From NCBI RefSeq assembly GCF_036763085.1, contig NZ_JBAIYU010000010.1, positions 186,001 to 250,000 of the forward strand: a stretch of DNA of 64,000 nt. The letters are read 5' to 3'. The stretch comes from JBAIYU01 sp036763085. GTDB taxonomy: Bacteria; Bacillota; Negativicutes; DSM-1736; Dendrosporobacteraceae. The position numbers and the translations under genes are program-made. This document shows, in pieces, positions 1 through 8,035 of the stretch (positions are counted from its first letter, which is position 1; every line of letters starts with the position of its first letter). The notes under the pieces were generated by a model. That model was not told the DNA's origin and made no database searches. It saw nothing but the letters and a program-made list of their open reading frames with translations.

Positions 1-399
1 CTCGATAACTTTGGGATTTACACTCATCTGTACAGCTTCAAGGACATTACGTCCAGCCAAGTCAATAGCAGCAGAGCGTTCGAAGGATAGTGGTATTTCA
101 GCTCGATGAGCAGCAATTAGCGCATCAACAACCCTATCAACATCGCCACCCGCTAAATAATGAGCCTCTAGCTGGTTGACATTAACTTCTAAGCCAGCTT
201 TGTTGGCTTTGATAAGAGGCAAAACGATTTTGGAAGGAGGCACGCGGCGTAAACGCATACCAACCAATGTAAAAATACCTACATTAACACCTGCTGCAAT
301 TGCAGAAATCCATAGACCTAGTGGAACGAAATGCAAGAATAGTGCTATGACCCCTACGACGACAACCATAGTAATTACCGGGAAAATTAATTGAAACAT
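1..399 (-). CDS. floA: FloA flotillin-like membrane scaffold protein (partial, C-terminus off the left edge)
   Basis: The minus strand encodes 133 residues from an ATG at 399, open to the window edge. The protein starts with a hydrophobic hairpin (residues about 5-45) that should insert in the membrane, followed by the flotillin-type segment reading RRVPPSKIVLPLIKANKAG. FloA organises functional membrane microdomains. An AGGAGG site stands just before the ATG. It lies 17 bp downstream of nfeD on the same strand, the usual nfeD-floA order of Bacillus yqeZ-floA, so the two are very likely co-transcribed. Only the first 40 percent or so of the expected 330 residues is present. Confidence 0.93.
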   Translation of the reverse strand, partial: MFQLIFPVITMVVVVGVIALFLHFVPLGLWISAIAAGVNVGIFTLVGMRLRRVPPSKIVLPLIKANKAGLEVNVNQLEAHYLAGGDVDRVVDALIAAHRAEIPLSFERSAAIDLAGRNVLEAVQMSVNPKVIE

Positions 400-416
400 A
401 GTGAACCTCCTAATTT

Positions 417-1715
417 TTATTCAATTGGACGCACAACAATTCGATTACCTTGGACGGCTATAACAATTACTTTTGTACCTGGTTTTATGAATATACCTTC
501 AGAAACTACATCAAGTCTAGCGTCCTCAATAAGGACAGTTCCTGCAGGTCTTAAATAAGTTTCTGCCACACCAGTTTTATTCAAATATGTTTTATAGTCA
601 TTTGCACTAACATACCCAGCCTGAGTTGTTTCTGTTTCCTTTAATATAAACCGTGACCAAAACTTGCTATTCGGTAAGTGCTTAGCGATAAACAAGAATA
701 AAATTACGGCCGCAATTAAACTTATAGACATGTTGCTAAAGGCTTGAACATCTCCGCCAAGAACCAGAAATATACTAACAAGAATTGCTATAAGACCAGC
801 AATACCAAAAAAGCCTGCTCCTGGCACAAATAACTCGACAATTATGAGAATAATACCGCCAGCAAATAGAAGTATCTCAACAAAACCAGCGAGACCTGTC
901 AACCACTGGCTGCCGAATAAAAGGGCTGCCGCCGCAATTGCTACAAATCCGGCTCCACTTAATCCTGCTGTTTTTATTTCAGTCATTATCGCTAAAAAAA
1001 TTATAGATACAAGCGCCGATTGAACAGTGGGATTAGACAACAAGCCTGCAAGTTTTTCCGGCCACTCAGGCGTAAATTCTATAATTGGTGCATCTTGAAG
1101 ACCGTAATGTTTCAATAAATTAGCTCTATCCTCAGCAACAACATCTGCATAACCGACTTGAATGGCTTGATAATCAGTCAAAGCTAATATCTGCCCAGGT
1201 TCGGCATACCCTGTCAAACCAAGAGACTTATCCACCATAGCCTCAGCAACACGGGGATTGCGCCCAGTCCGATTAGCAGTAGCTGCAAATTCTGCTTTTA
1301 GTGCCGCAACAGTTTTTTCTGTTGTCGGTATTGGCTCTGCCGCACCGATGCTTCCGCCTGGAGCAATAGCTATATGTTTATGTGAAAGAGCAATTAGAGC
1401 TCCTGCTGACCACGCTCGATTTTTGATATAACAAATAGTTTCCACTTGGGATTCTATCATTAGATCACGAATATTGACAGCTGAATTAACAAGTCCGCCG
1501 AAAGTATCAATTTCAACTATGACAGCTCTCGCTTGCTGACGTTTTGCTTCAAGCATAGCCCGATGCAGCAGCGCAGCCTGCCCACCATCTATTTCACCCT
1601 TAATTTGGACAACTACCACAGGTGAAGGAGTTGCACTGTAACCTATTAGAGTTGTAAATAAGATCAGTAAACAGCACATAAAGACGGATTTACGGAAAAC
1701 ACGACTGAAAAACAC
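417..1715 (-). CDS. nfeD: NfeD/YqeZ membrane-bound serine protease
   Basis: Long-form NfeD (about 430 residues). An N-terminal hydrophobic signal/anchor is followed by a ClpP-class serine protease domain with the motif AWSAGALIALS (Ser nucleophile) and a downstream Lys in DKSLGLTG. Next come several membrane segments (about residues 235-350) and a C-terminal OB-fold NfeD domain ending VIAVQGNRIVVRP. Family members partner with flotillins such as FloA, and floA follows immediately. An upstream in-frame ATG at 1730 has no properly spaced ribosome-binding site, whereas GAGGTGA sits just before a GTG at 1715, so I prefer that start. Substrates are unknown. Confidence 0.9.
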   Translation of the reverse strand: MFFSRVFRKSVFMCCLLILFTTLIGYSATPSPVVVVQIKGEIDGGQAALLHRAMLEAKRQQARAVIVEIDTFGGLVNSAVNIRDLMIESQVETICYIKNRAWSAGALIALSHKHIAIAPGGSIGAAEPIPTTEKTVAALKAEFAATANRTGRNPRVAEAMVDKSLGLTGYAEPGQILALTDYQAIQVGYADVVAEDRANLLKHYGLQDAPIIEFTPEWPEKLAGLLSNPTVQSALVSIIFLAIMTEIKTAGLSGAGFVAIAAAALLFGSQWLTGLAGFVEILLFAGGIILIIVELFVPGAGFFGIAGLIAILVSIFLVLGGDVQAFSNMSISLIAAVILFLFIAKHLPNSKFWSRFILKETETTQAGYVSANDYKTYLNKTGVAETYLRPAGTVLIEDARLDVVSEGIFIKPGTKVIVIAVQGNRIVVRPIE

Positions 1716-1782
1716 GCCATCACCTCGCATTCCTATTGCCGATATCTATTCGCCGCGGAATCGTTCTATTCCTGTACAATAA

Positions 1783-1802
1783 AAAAAGGCTTTTTCCTTT
1801 TT
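1783..1802 (-). terminator. Small intrinsic terminator-like hairpin before nfeD
   Basis: On the minus strand AAAAAGG, a short A-rich loop and CCTTTTTTT form a 7-bp stem with a T run. It lies between the Spo0E-like gene and nfeD and could end the upstream transcript. The rest of the 289-bp gap holds only the longer hairpin listed next. Confidence 0.4.
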
Positions 1803-1937
1803 ACCCCGAAAATAAGCAATACATTATTAACTTTCCCAGCATATCTTGCCATTATCACCATTCACTTACACCCTAGATTTCCAGGACTTCATACGCAGCA
1901 AAAAACCTAATACCAGCATATTTAAGAGTTTAGAATA

Positions 1938-1976
1938 ACACAAGATGGATTGGCGTCCAGCCAATCCATCTTGTGT
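1938..1976. terminator. 17-bp perfect inverted repeat downstream of the Spo0E-like gene
   Basis: Arms 1938-1954 and 1960-1976 are perfectly complementary around a 5-nt loop (left arm ACACAAGATGGATTGGC). It lies about 45 bp beyond the stop of the Spo0E-like gene. No clean T run follows on either strand, so it is a stable RNA 3' end or processing hairpin rather than a textbook terminator. Confidence 0.5.
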
Positions 1977-2019
1977 CTTAAACGCACCCCGGATCTACGG
2001 CCAAAATGCTGCAATCTAA

Positions 2020-2214
2020 TTACCCGTCACCATACGTATCTTTAGCGGCTTTTTGATATTTAACAATTAATTCATCTATTTCCTGGCTTAAAAGTATAAC
2101 TTCTTGATCTAGCAACCGCTCTTTTTTCTCATGAACAAGTCGCTGAAGTTTCTGACGCAGAATTTCAATTTCTTGTGATACTTCTTCTTTTAAAAGCTTT
2201 TGCAGATTATACAA
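2020..2214 (-). CDS. Spo0E-like aspartyl-phosphate phosphatase
   Basis: A 64-residue, highly charged, probably all-helical protein. Its C-terminal half reads LLSQEIDELIVKYQKA, matching the Spo0E-family signature (SQxLDxLIxxY). Family members dephosphorylate Spo0A~P and restrain sporulation. The first codon is TTG (2212-2214), supported by AGAGGAT at normal spacing upstream. It is monocistronic, with a hairpin downstream and an XRE regulator divergent. The short family motif limits certainty, but length and motif both fit, and it supports a spore-forming host. Confidence 0.75.
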   Translation of the reverse strand: MYNLQKLLKEEVSQEIEILRQKLQRLVHEKKERLLDQEVILLSQEIDELIVKYQKAAKDTYGDG

Positions 2215-2423
2215 AATTATCCTCTTTTCTAAGAAACAATTTGATTATCAAACTTTTACCTGTATCAAAAAATCGTTACTGTGAGGATGAACCCTTAAGT
2301 TCCAGTGTCTATATGACACTATTCGCTAGGATATATTTAAATTCCTGCACCGTAGTGTCTTATGCGCACAATAATTGAACTGTTTTCATAGGCACGTTAT
2401 CGTAAGAGTAAGGAGTGTGACTT

Positions 2424-2801
2424 ATGGAAACTCTTGGCGATAAAATCAAACAACTGCGAAATGATCTAACCCAGGAAGAATTGGCGTCACTGCTGAAAGT
2501 AGACCGTTCAACTTTAGCTTCATGGGAAGTTAATCGAAGAGAACCGGATATTGCAACACTTTGCCGCATAGCAAGTATGTTTAATGTAAGCGTCGATTGG
2601 CTAGTTGGTCACAGTCCATCTCGAGATTATAAAACTCCAACTAAGCCTGGTATGCTTAACGAGACTTCAAGTACTTATAATAAAGACGAATGCTGGCAGA
2701 AAGTAATCTGTACAGCGCAGCAGTATGGATTTGAGCCTGATGCCATACACCAATTAATTGAAGTAAATGCCAAAATAGCTCTGTCTTTAAAGAAGGCATG
2801 A
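2424..2801 (+). CDS. XRE/Cro-CI family HTH transcriptional regulator
   Basis: 125 residues. The N-terminal 65 form a classic XRE helix-turn-helix: LGDKIKQLRNDLTQEELASL, then VDRSTLASWEVNRREPD and a third helix ending VSVDWLVGHSP. The remaining 60 residues are a short helical tail that may mediate dimerisation or sensing. AAGGAG lies 8 bp before the ATG. It is divergent from the Spo0E-like gene and followed directly by a strong 20-bp hairpin, so it is monocistronic. Similar solitary SinR/SlrR-like regulators control sporulation and biofilm genes, but the target here is unknown. No phage genes flank it. Confidence 0.85.
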   Translation: METLGDKIKQLRNDLTQEELASLLKVDRSTLASWEVNRREPDIATLCRIASMFNVSVDWLVGHSPSRDYKTPTKPGMLNETSSTYNKDECWQKVICTAQQYGFEPDAIHQLIEVNAKIALSLKKA

Positions 2802-2817
2802 AAATTACTGCGCAGCC

Positions 2818-2860
2818 GTAGAGAAAAACAGATGGTCGTTGACCATCTGTTTTTCTCTAC
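2818..2860. terminator. 20-bp perfect hairpin, bidirectional terminator
   Basis: Arms 2818-2837 and 2841-2860 are perfectly complementary with a 3-nt loop. The arm AAAAACAG / CTGTTTTT supplies T-rich tracts on both strands. It sits between the convergent XRE gene (plus) and the DUF4130 gene (minus). Confidence 0.8.
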
Positions 2861-2903
2861 GTGTACCCTTATCAAATTCTTCAACGGCATGAGTGATTTG
2901 ATA

Positions 2904-3743
2904 TTAACCCCCATCAGCAAAACCCTCTTTAACTTTGACAAGTTCATATTTATCGGCAATTGCCGCAGCATCCAAAGTTCGCCCCAACTTTGGGGACGAA
3001 ACGGCAAATTCAGTCAGATATTTCCAATAACGTTTGGGCATATGCCCCATGCGGCACTGCGGGTTTTCCCGCCCCTCAATTGCAATGGTATTATAAAACA
3101 GTCTCCACAACTCTCGGTAAGCTTGTTCCTCTTCGTCCGGTTCAGGCAATTCCAATTCTTCAATTGGAATAACCATCGATTTATACGGCTTGTATACTAG
3201 CGCCATTCCATGCTTTTTATCATAAATTAAGAATCGCTCTTCGGGAAAACGTTCGCAAAAATGCTGCACTAATAACGGCAGTACAAAATTTTTAGGTTCA
3301 ATTTCTGCTACAAGAACTTTATTCATAACAGAAAACCGAACAAAACCTTTAAAAAGGTGACTCTCCCGTTCTAAATGCCTTACAGCCTTTAGTAAGGTAT
3401 CTACTGTTTCATCAGTAATCATCTGCATGACAGCTGGGCCACACCGATAGCCCAAACGTAAAAACTGCAAAATTCTCAGTTCCTTTTTGGGTAGGCAGGT
3501 AAGAAATGCATGCCTGATAAAATCCAATGCAGCTAATCCGATTTTCTGTGGAATAGACACTAGTACCCTATTGGCTTTATCCGAATCTGTAACGATTACT
3601 TTTTCCGAAAAAAGCAGTAAAGAAGACTCTTCCGGCAAAATAATGTCCTCAGGAATTTCTTTTTTGTCATAACTCTCAAACACACAACATAACAGGCCAT
3701 CAAAGCTCCCGTCATAGCGATAGACTAGATTTGACTTAATCAT
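2904..3743 (-). CDS. DUF4130 / TIGR03915-type putative DNA metabolism protein
   Basis: 279 residues matching the family always found next to a radical-SAM DNA modification/repair protein. The N-terminus MIKSNLVYRYDGSFDGLLCC and the C-terminal stretch with RMGHMPKRYWKYLTEF are typical. In other bacteria this domain is fused to uracil-DNA-glycosylase-like domains, the basis for the name 'putative DNA metabolism'. The biochemical role is unproven. Its ATG overlaps the stop of the radical-SAM gene by 4 bp (ATGA), so the two are translationally coupled and probably form one functional unit. Confidence 0.85.
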   Translation of the reverse strand: MIKSNLVYRYDGSFDGLLCCVFESYDKKEIPEDIILPEESSLLLFSEKVIVTDSDKANRVLVSIPQKIGLAALDFIRHAFLTCLPKKELRILQFLRLGYRCGPAVMQMITDETVDTLLKAVRHLERESHLFKGFVRFSVMNKVLVAEIEPKNFVLPLLVQHFCERFPEERFLIYDKKHGMALVYKPYKSMVIPIEELELPEPDEEEQAYRELWRLFYNTIAIEGRENPQCRMGHMPKRYWKYLTEFAVSSPKLGRTLDAAAIADKYELVKVKEGFADGG

Positions 3744-5059
3744 TTAATTATTCCCTCCAGGGGTAAACTGGGCAATTCCACAGGTGATGGCTCAAAAAGG
3801 GTAAGTTGTGCCACCTTTGACTCGGTTAAGCCATGTTCTCGATATAAAGACCACGTCTTTTCTGACATTAAAGCACGGAGAACGGCACTTTTAGTAAAGT
3901 TAAGTTCATCCACCTTTTTACCATTGCAAGTAATAAAATACTTAGCTCGTTTAAGAACAACGCCCAGCTTTTTAAGGCTCTCAAACCGCAGCGTAGTCAT
4001 GCGTCGGGCAATAATAATCTTTTTTGCACTATTTACGCCGATTCCAGGTACCCGCAGCAGATCTTCGTAAGAAGCTCTATTTACTTCTACCGGAAAAAAT
4101 TCCCGATGATGGAGAGCCCAGTTGCATTTAGGGTCAACAAACGGATTAAAACTCTGGTGCTTATTATCTAAAAGCTCATTTGCTGAAAAACCATAAAACC
4201 TAAGTAGCCAGTCCGCCTGATAAAGCCTATGTTCACGCCAAAGGGGAGGAGCTGTATCAGGCGCGGGCAGCAAGGAATTTTCAGCTACCGGCATATAAGC
4301 GGAAAAAAACACCCGCTTTAGCTGATATTTCTTATAAAGACTTTCTGCCAAATTTAAAATTTGAAAATCGGTGTCAGGCGTCGCCCCGATAATCATCTGA
4401 GTGCTCTGTCCTGCAGGAACAAATTTGGGGGCATGACGATACTTAACGATGTCTGCTGTGTTTTCTTTTATACGATTTTGAATATAACCCATTGGTGCCA
4501 GAATTGAATGCTTGGTCTTATCCGGCGCCAAAAGCTGCAGACTTTTCTGTGATGGTAATTCAATATTAACGCTCATGCGGTCTGCCAGTGTACCTAGCTG
4601 ACTAATCAGCGTACTGTCAGCTCCCGGTATGGCTTTTGCATGGATATATCCATTAAAGCGATACTCCTGCCTTAAAATGCGGAGTGCTTCAATCATTTGT
4701 TCACAAGTATAGTCAGGGCTCTTTAATATCCCAGAGCTCAAAAAAAGTCCTTCTATATAATTTCTTCGGTAAAAATTAATCGTGAGGTCGGCCAATTCGC
4801 GGGGCGTGAAAAAAGTTCGAGGAGTGTCATTTGAACAGCGGTTGACGCAATATTGACAATCGTAGCTGCAAATATTAGTCATAAGCACCTTTAATAAAGA
4901 AATACAGCGACCATCAGCTGAAAAGCTATGGCAAATACCACTAGCTGCCGCACTGCCGATTTGTCCGGCACCAGCTTTTTTATTCGCGCCGCTGGAAGTA
5001 CAGGCCACGTCATATTTGGCTGCATCAGTCAAAATTTTCAGCTTATCGAATACATCCAT
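3740..5059 (-). CDS. Radical SAM putative DNA modification/repair protein (TIGR03916 type)
   Basis: About 439 residues. A radical-SAM cluster motif CSYDCQYC (CxxxCxxC) lies near residue 70, and a C-terminal helix-hairpin-helix reads LLRVPGIGVNSAKKIIIARR. This is the architecture of the radical-SAM partner of DUF4130 proteins. It would cleave S-adenosylmethionine to a 5'-deoxyadenosyl radical, probably acting on nucleic acid because of the HhH motif. The substrate is unknown. I chose the ATG at 5059, which has AAGGAG upstream, over an in-frame start at 5098 without a ribosome site. It is first gene of a two-gene operon with the DUF4130 gene. Confidence 0.88.
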   Translation of the reverse strand: MDVFDKLKILTDAAKYDVACTSSGANKKAGAGQIGSAAASGICHSFSADGRCISLLKVLMTNICSYDCQYCVNRCSNDTPRTFFTPRELADLTINFYRRNYIEGLFLSSGILKSPDYTCEQMIEALRILRQEYRFNGYIHAKAIPGADSTLISQLGTLADRMSVNIELPSQKSLQLLAPDKTKHSILAPMGYIQNRIKENTADIVKYRHAPKFVPAGQSTQMIIGATPDTDFQILNLAESLYKKYQLKRVFFSAYMPVAENSLLPAPDTAPPLWREHRLYQADWLLRFYGFSANELLDNKHQSFNPFVDPKCNWALHHREFFPVEVNRASYEDLLRVPGIGVNSAKKIIIARRMTTLRFESLKKLGVVLKRAKYFITCNGKKVDELNFTKSAVLRALMSEKTWSLYREHGLTESKVAQLTLFEPSPVELPSLPLEGIIK

Positions 5060-5178
5060 GCAAATCAGCTCCTTCGGCAATATTATAATACAGAACATAT
5101 GTTCTAGGCAAGTTATTACCTAAAGTTAGTAACGCAAAAAAATATCAAAGTATTTGAAAAATATACTACAGGCAGCAA

Positions 5179-5227
5179 CAATAAAAGTATCCATATCTGC
5201 GTAAAGCAGTTATGGATACTTTTATTG
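5179..5227 (-). terminator. Intrinsic terminator of the gabT-like gene
   Basis: A 17-bp perfect stem (arms 5179-5195 and 5211-5227, AAAAGTATCCATA core) plus an inner CTGC/GCAG pairing. On the minus strand it ends in TTTTATTGTTG. It lies 47 bp beyond the aminotransferase stop. Confidence 0.8.
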
Positions 5228-5273
5228 TGTTTTCTCCCTTGCCATAATTGGACCGGTCGTTGATTAAGTTTTA

Positions 5274-6593
5274 TTAGGCTTCAGCAGCAGCCCTTAAGAT
5301 ACTTTGTTCTAAAACAGTAAGCCCGTGGTCAAGCTGCTCATCAGTGACCACTAAAGGAATCAATAAGCGAATTACATTACTAAAGATGCCGGCACTAATG
5401 AGTATTACTCCTTGTTCTAGGCAATACTTTGCCACCTTAGCAGTAAGTTCCTTGGCAGGTTCTTTGGTAATTCGATTCTTTACAAGCTCAATACCAATCA
5501 TTGCTCCAATTCCCCGTACATCACCAATAACAGGGCATATTTCCTGAAGAGCTTTGAGTCTGGTCATGGTCTTCTTGCCGATTTCTTCAGCCCTAGCACA
5601 CAGCTTATTTTCTTCGATATACTTAATCGTTTCTAGCCCGGCTACACAAGCTAGGGGGTTACCGCCATAAGTTCCGCCAATGTTGCCTGCGTCTGGTGCA
5701 TCCATATACTCTGCCTTACCTGTTACAGCGCTAAGGGGAACACCTGCTGCAATTGATTTCGCCGTTGTAATTAAGTCAGGTTCAACGTCCCAATGTTCAA
5801 CGGCAAACATTTTCCCTGTACGGCCAAAGCCAGTTTGCACCTCATCAGCAATCAGCAATATCCCTCTTTTTTCACAAATTGATTTAAGTCCTGGGAAAAA
5901 CTCAGGTGGGGGAACTAGAAAACCACCTTCACCTTGCACAGGTTCAATAATCATAGCTGCAATATGTTCAGCATCAATTTCTGCAGTAAAGAATCTTTCA
6001 AAGTTTTCTAAGCAATGCATACCACAGCCTGGGTACGTGGAGCGATAGTAGCAGCGATAGCAGTAAGCAGAAGGAACCTTATATATATCCGGTGCAAAAG
6101 GACCAAAGCCATATTTGTACGGCTTAACTTTACTAGTAAGACTCATTGTCATGAATGTACGGCCGTGAAAGGCACATTCAAAAGAAATAATCCCTGTTCG
6201 CTTGGTGGCGTGCCGAGCAATTTTCACTGCATTCTCAACAGCTTCAGCACCGCTGTTTGCAAACATCGTCTTTTTTAAAGATGGACCAGGTACAATAGAA
6301 TTCATCTTTTCGGCAAGCTCTACATAAGGCTCATACATCGCTATTGCAAAGAAAGAATGCAGCAGTTTTTCTGATTGTTTCTGTATAGCTTTAACTACTG
6401 GTTCTGGGCAATGGCCAACATTTAAAACACCAACTCCAGCATAAAAATCAAGGTACTCTCTTCCCTCTACATCAGTAATTACAGCTCCACTGGCCTTTTC
6501 CACAAAAACACCTGTGGAGTTAGCAATCCCACTGGCGACTGCCTTGTTTTTTCTTTCGATAAGCTTTTCCGTCCTACTTTTCTCAGTATTCAT
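5274..6593 (-). CDS. gabT: Class III PLP aminotransferase, 4-aminobutyrate aminotransferase type
   Basis: 439 residues with the class-III fold. There is a glycine-rich substrate/PLP region (FANSGAEAVENAVKIAR), the Asp motif LLIADEVQTGFGRTGKMFA, and the Schiff-base Lys in LITTAKSIAAGVPLSAV. It should move the amino group of GABA or a related omega-amino acid to 2-oxoglutarate. The ATG at 6593 has GGGAGG 8 bp upstream and is preferred over a start at 6635. It lies downstream of a PucR regulator and a semialdehyde-type dehydrogenase, which together look like a GABA/omega-amino-acid degradation set. Substrate could also be 5-aminovalerate or ornithine. Confidence 0.88.
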   Translation of the reverse strand: MNTEKSRTEKLIERKNKAVASGIANSTGVFVEKASGAVITDVEGREYLDFYAGVGVLNVGHCPEPVVKAIQKQSEKLLHSFFAIAMYEPYVELAEKMNSIVPGPSLKKTMFANSGAEAVENAVKIARHATKRTGIISFECAFHGRTFMTMSLTSKVKPYKYGFGPFAPDIYKVPSAYCYRCYYRSTYPGCGMHCLENFERFFTAEIDAEHIAAMIIEPVQGEGGFLVPPPEFFPGLKSICEKRGILLIADEVQTGFGRTGKMFAVEHWDVEPDLITTAKSIAAGVPLSAVTGKAEYMDAPDAGNIGGTYGGNPLACVAGLETIKYIEENKLCARAEEIGKKTMTRLKALQEICPVIGDVRGIGAMIGIELVKNRITKEPAKELTAKVAKYCLEQGVILISAGIFSNVIRLLIPLVVTDEQLDHGLTVLEQSILRAAAEA

Positions 6594-6623
6594 TGTAAAA
6601 CCCTCCCTAATATAAAATTGAAA

Positions 6624-6657
6624 AGCGCTGAACATATCCTCAGGATAAACTCAGCGC
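6624..6657. terminator. Hairpin in the gabT leader
   Basis: GCGCTGA pairs with TCAGCGC around an inner TATCC/GGATA stem. TTTTC follows on the minus strand and CTTTTTTT on the plus strand. It lies just before the gabT ribosome site, so it may end the PucR transcript or attenuate gabT. Confidence 0.5.
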
Positions 6658-6696
6658 CGTTGCTTTTTTTATAATTTAATTATGTTTAAATAGTAT

Positions 6697-6735
6697 CATA
6701 GACGTTCTAAGGCGTCTATGTGAAGGCTTCACAAG
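6697..6735. promoter_or_regulatory. Paired inverted repeats upstream of gabT (candidate operator)
   Basis: CATAGACG/CGTCTATG and the adjacent TGTGAAG/CTTCACA are two abutting dyads between the PucR gene and gabT. They are plausible binding sites for the PucR protein encoded next door. Based only on symmetry and location. Confidence 0.4.
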
Positions 6736-6774
6736 ATATATAGTATCCATTTGTGAGATTTTACTTGTATATCG

Positions 6775-8007
6775 TTAGTCAAATGAGAAGATATCATTGG
6801 CGATTTGTCTTCCGACAATAACCCCCAACTGCAGCGTTAACCGGTCATATGGATCGTCTAAACTTCTGCTGGTAATTTCCTCAATCTTTCTTAGTCGGTA
6901 ATCAAGGGTATTACGATGAACAAATAAACGCTTTGCCGTTTTTGCCGCATTACATTTTTCTTCAAAATATACGAAAAGGCTATTCACAAGATCCATTTGA
7001 TTTTTCCTGTCATATTCATTAAGAGGCTCAATTACTTCTTGATAGTATAGTGCAAGCTTGTCAGAACCAATTTCAAATAACAGCTTGTAAATACCTAACT
7101 TCTCATACTCGTATATAGGGTTAGCAGCAGCCTTTAACTTAGAAAAACACCGTAGTACTTGAGTTGCCTGAAGATAACTCTTTCTAGCATCATGCAAACT
7201 TTCAAATTTGCCGCCTAATGCTGCTGCAACGGCTAATCCGGGTATTTCTGCAGCTAATCTGTCGAAAACCACTAGCAAAATATCAGAGTTCTTCCGACCT
7301 CCAGCGTTTTGATTCTCGTAGGGCATGATCAATACGATATCGTCGGCTAATTGCATTTGAAGAACATTTCTGCCATCAAATCGCAATGTGTCTCGGACAA
7401 TGTTTTCAAAGCGCGCTTTAAAGGCAACCAAGGATTTTTCATCTTTGACCTTTTTACTCTGCAGAAATTCATTTAAAAGGTCAGGACTTAATATAGCGAC
7501 CTGATGAGGTTTTGCTAAATCATAACCAAAATAAGCAGCACGCTGAATTAAAACTTCCGGATCAGCCAGCGGGAACAGCAGCAGTTGTTCCAAGAAATCC
7601 TTTATCGATCGTTCCTCTGTCTGTTTCATAACAATATGGCTGCATATTTCCCTAGTTACCTCAATAATCTTTACCTCCCAAGGCAATTCAAAAATCGGGA
7701 AACGTGCCTGTTCTGCTAAACTGACAACCTCAGCGGGAATTTCTTTTATATAGGGGCCAATATTAACAATAAGCCCTGCTAAATTCTTTCTTATGAGTCC
7801 CTTAACAATATCCTTTAGTTTATCTAGGTCGCCGTTCAAACCAATACCAGTTATAATCAAAAGTTCTCCCCCCTGAACCCAGGGGATAACGTCAGGCAAA
7901 TCGATAAAATGCACCCAGCGTACCAATCTGTCCAAGCCGGACCTTCCGGCCACAATATTCAGTTTGGCTAGGGAAGGCAGACCAATAACTTCACGGCAGC
8001 TGATCAT
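6775..8007 (-). CDS. PucR-family transcriptional regulator
   Basis: 410 residues with the three PucR parts. The N-terminal PucR domain reads REVIGLPSLAKLNIVAGRSG with WVHFIDLPDVIPWVQGGELL. A degenerate GGDEF-like central region follows. The C-terminal PucR HTH (HTH_30) contains KTAKRLFVHRNTLDYRLRKIEEITSR. PucR proteins usually activate nearby catabolic genes in response to the substrate. It sits between gabT and the aldehyde dehydrogenase, all on one strand, and likely controls them. GAGGGAT precedes the ATG. Confidence 0.9.
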   Translation of the reverse strand: MISCREVIGLPSLAKLNIVAGRSGLDRLVRWVHFIDLPDVIPWVQGGELLIITGIGLNGDLDKLKDIVKGLIRKNLAGLIVNIGPYIKEIPAEVVSLAEQARFPIFELPWEVKIIEVTREICSHIVMKQTEERSIKDFLEQLLLFPLADPEVLIQRAAYFGYDLAKPHQVAILSPDLLNEFLQSKKVKDEKSLVAFKARFENIVRDTLRFDGRNVLQMQLADDIVLIMPYENQNAGGRKNSDILLVVFDRLAAEIPGLAVAAALGGKFESLHDARKSYLQATQVLRCFSKLKAAANPIYEYEKLGIYKLLFEIGSDKLALYYQEVIEPLNEYDRKNQMDLVNSLFVYFEEKCNAAKTAKRLFVHRNTLDYRLRKIEEITSRSLDDPYDRLTLQLGVIVGRQIANDIFSFD

Positions 8008-8035
8008 ACAACCATCCCTCTCTCGATTAAAACGT

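Noticed and set aside
176..394. 72-codon plus-strand frame
   Set aside because: It lies antisense to floA and has no family or ribosome-site support.
2424..2801. Prophage remnant suggested by the XRE regulator
   Set aside because: No integrase, structural or other phage genes occur nearby; a solitary XRE gene is common.
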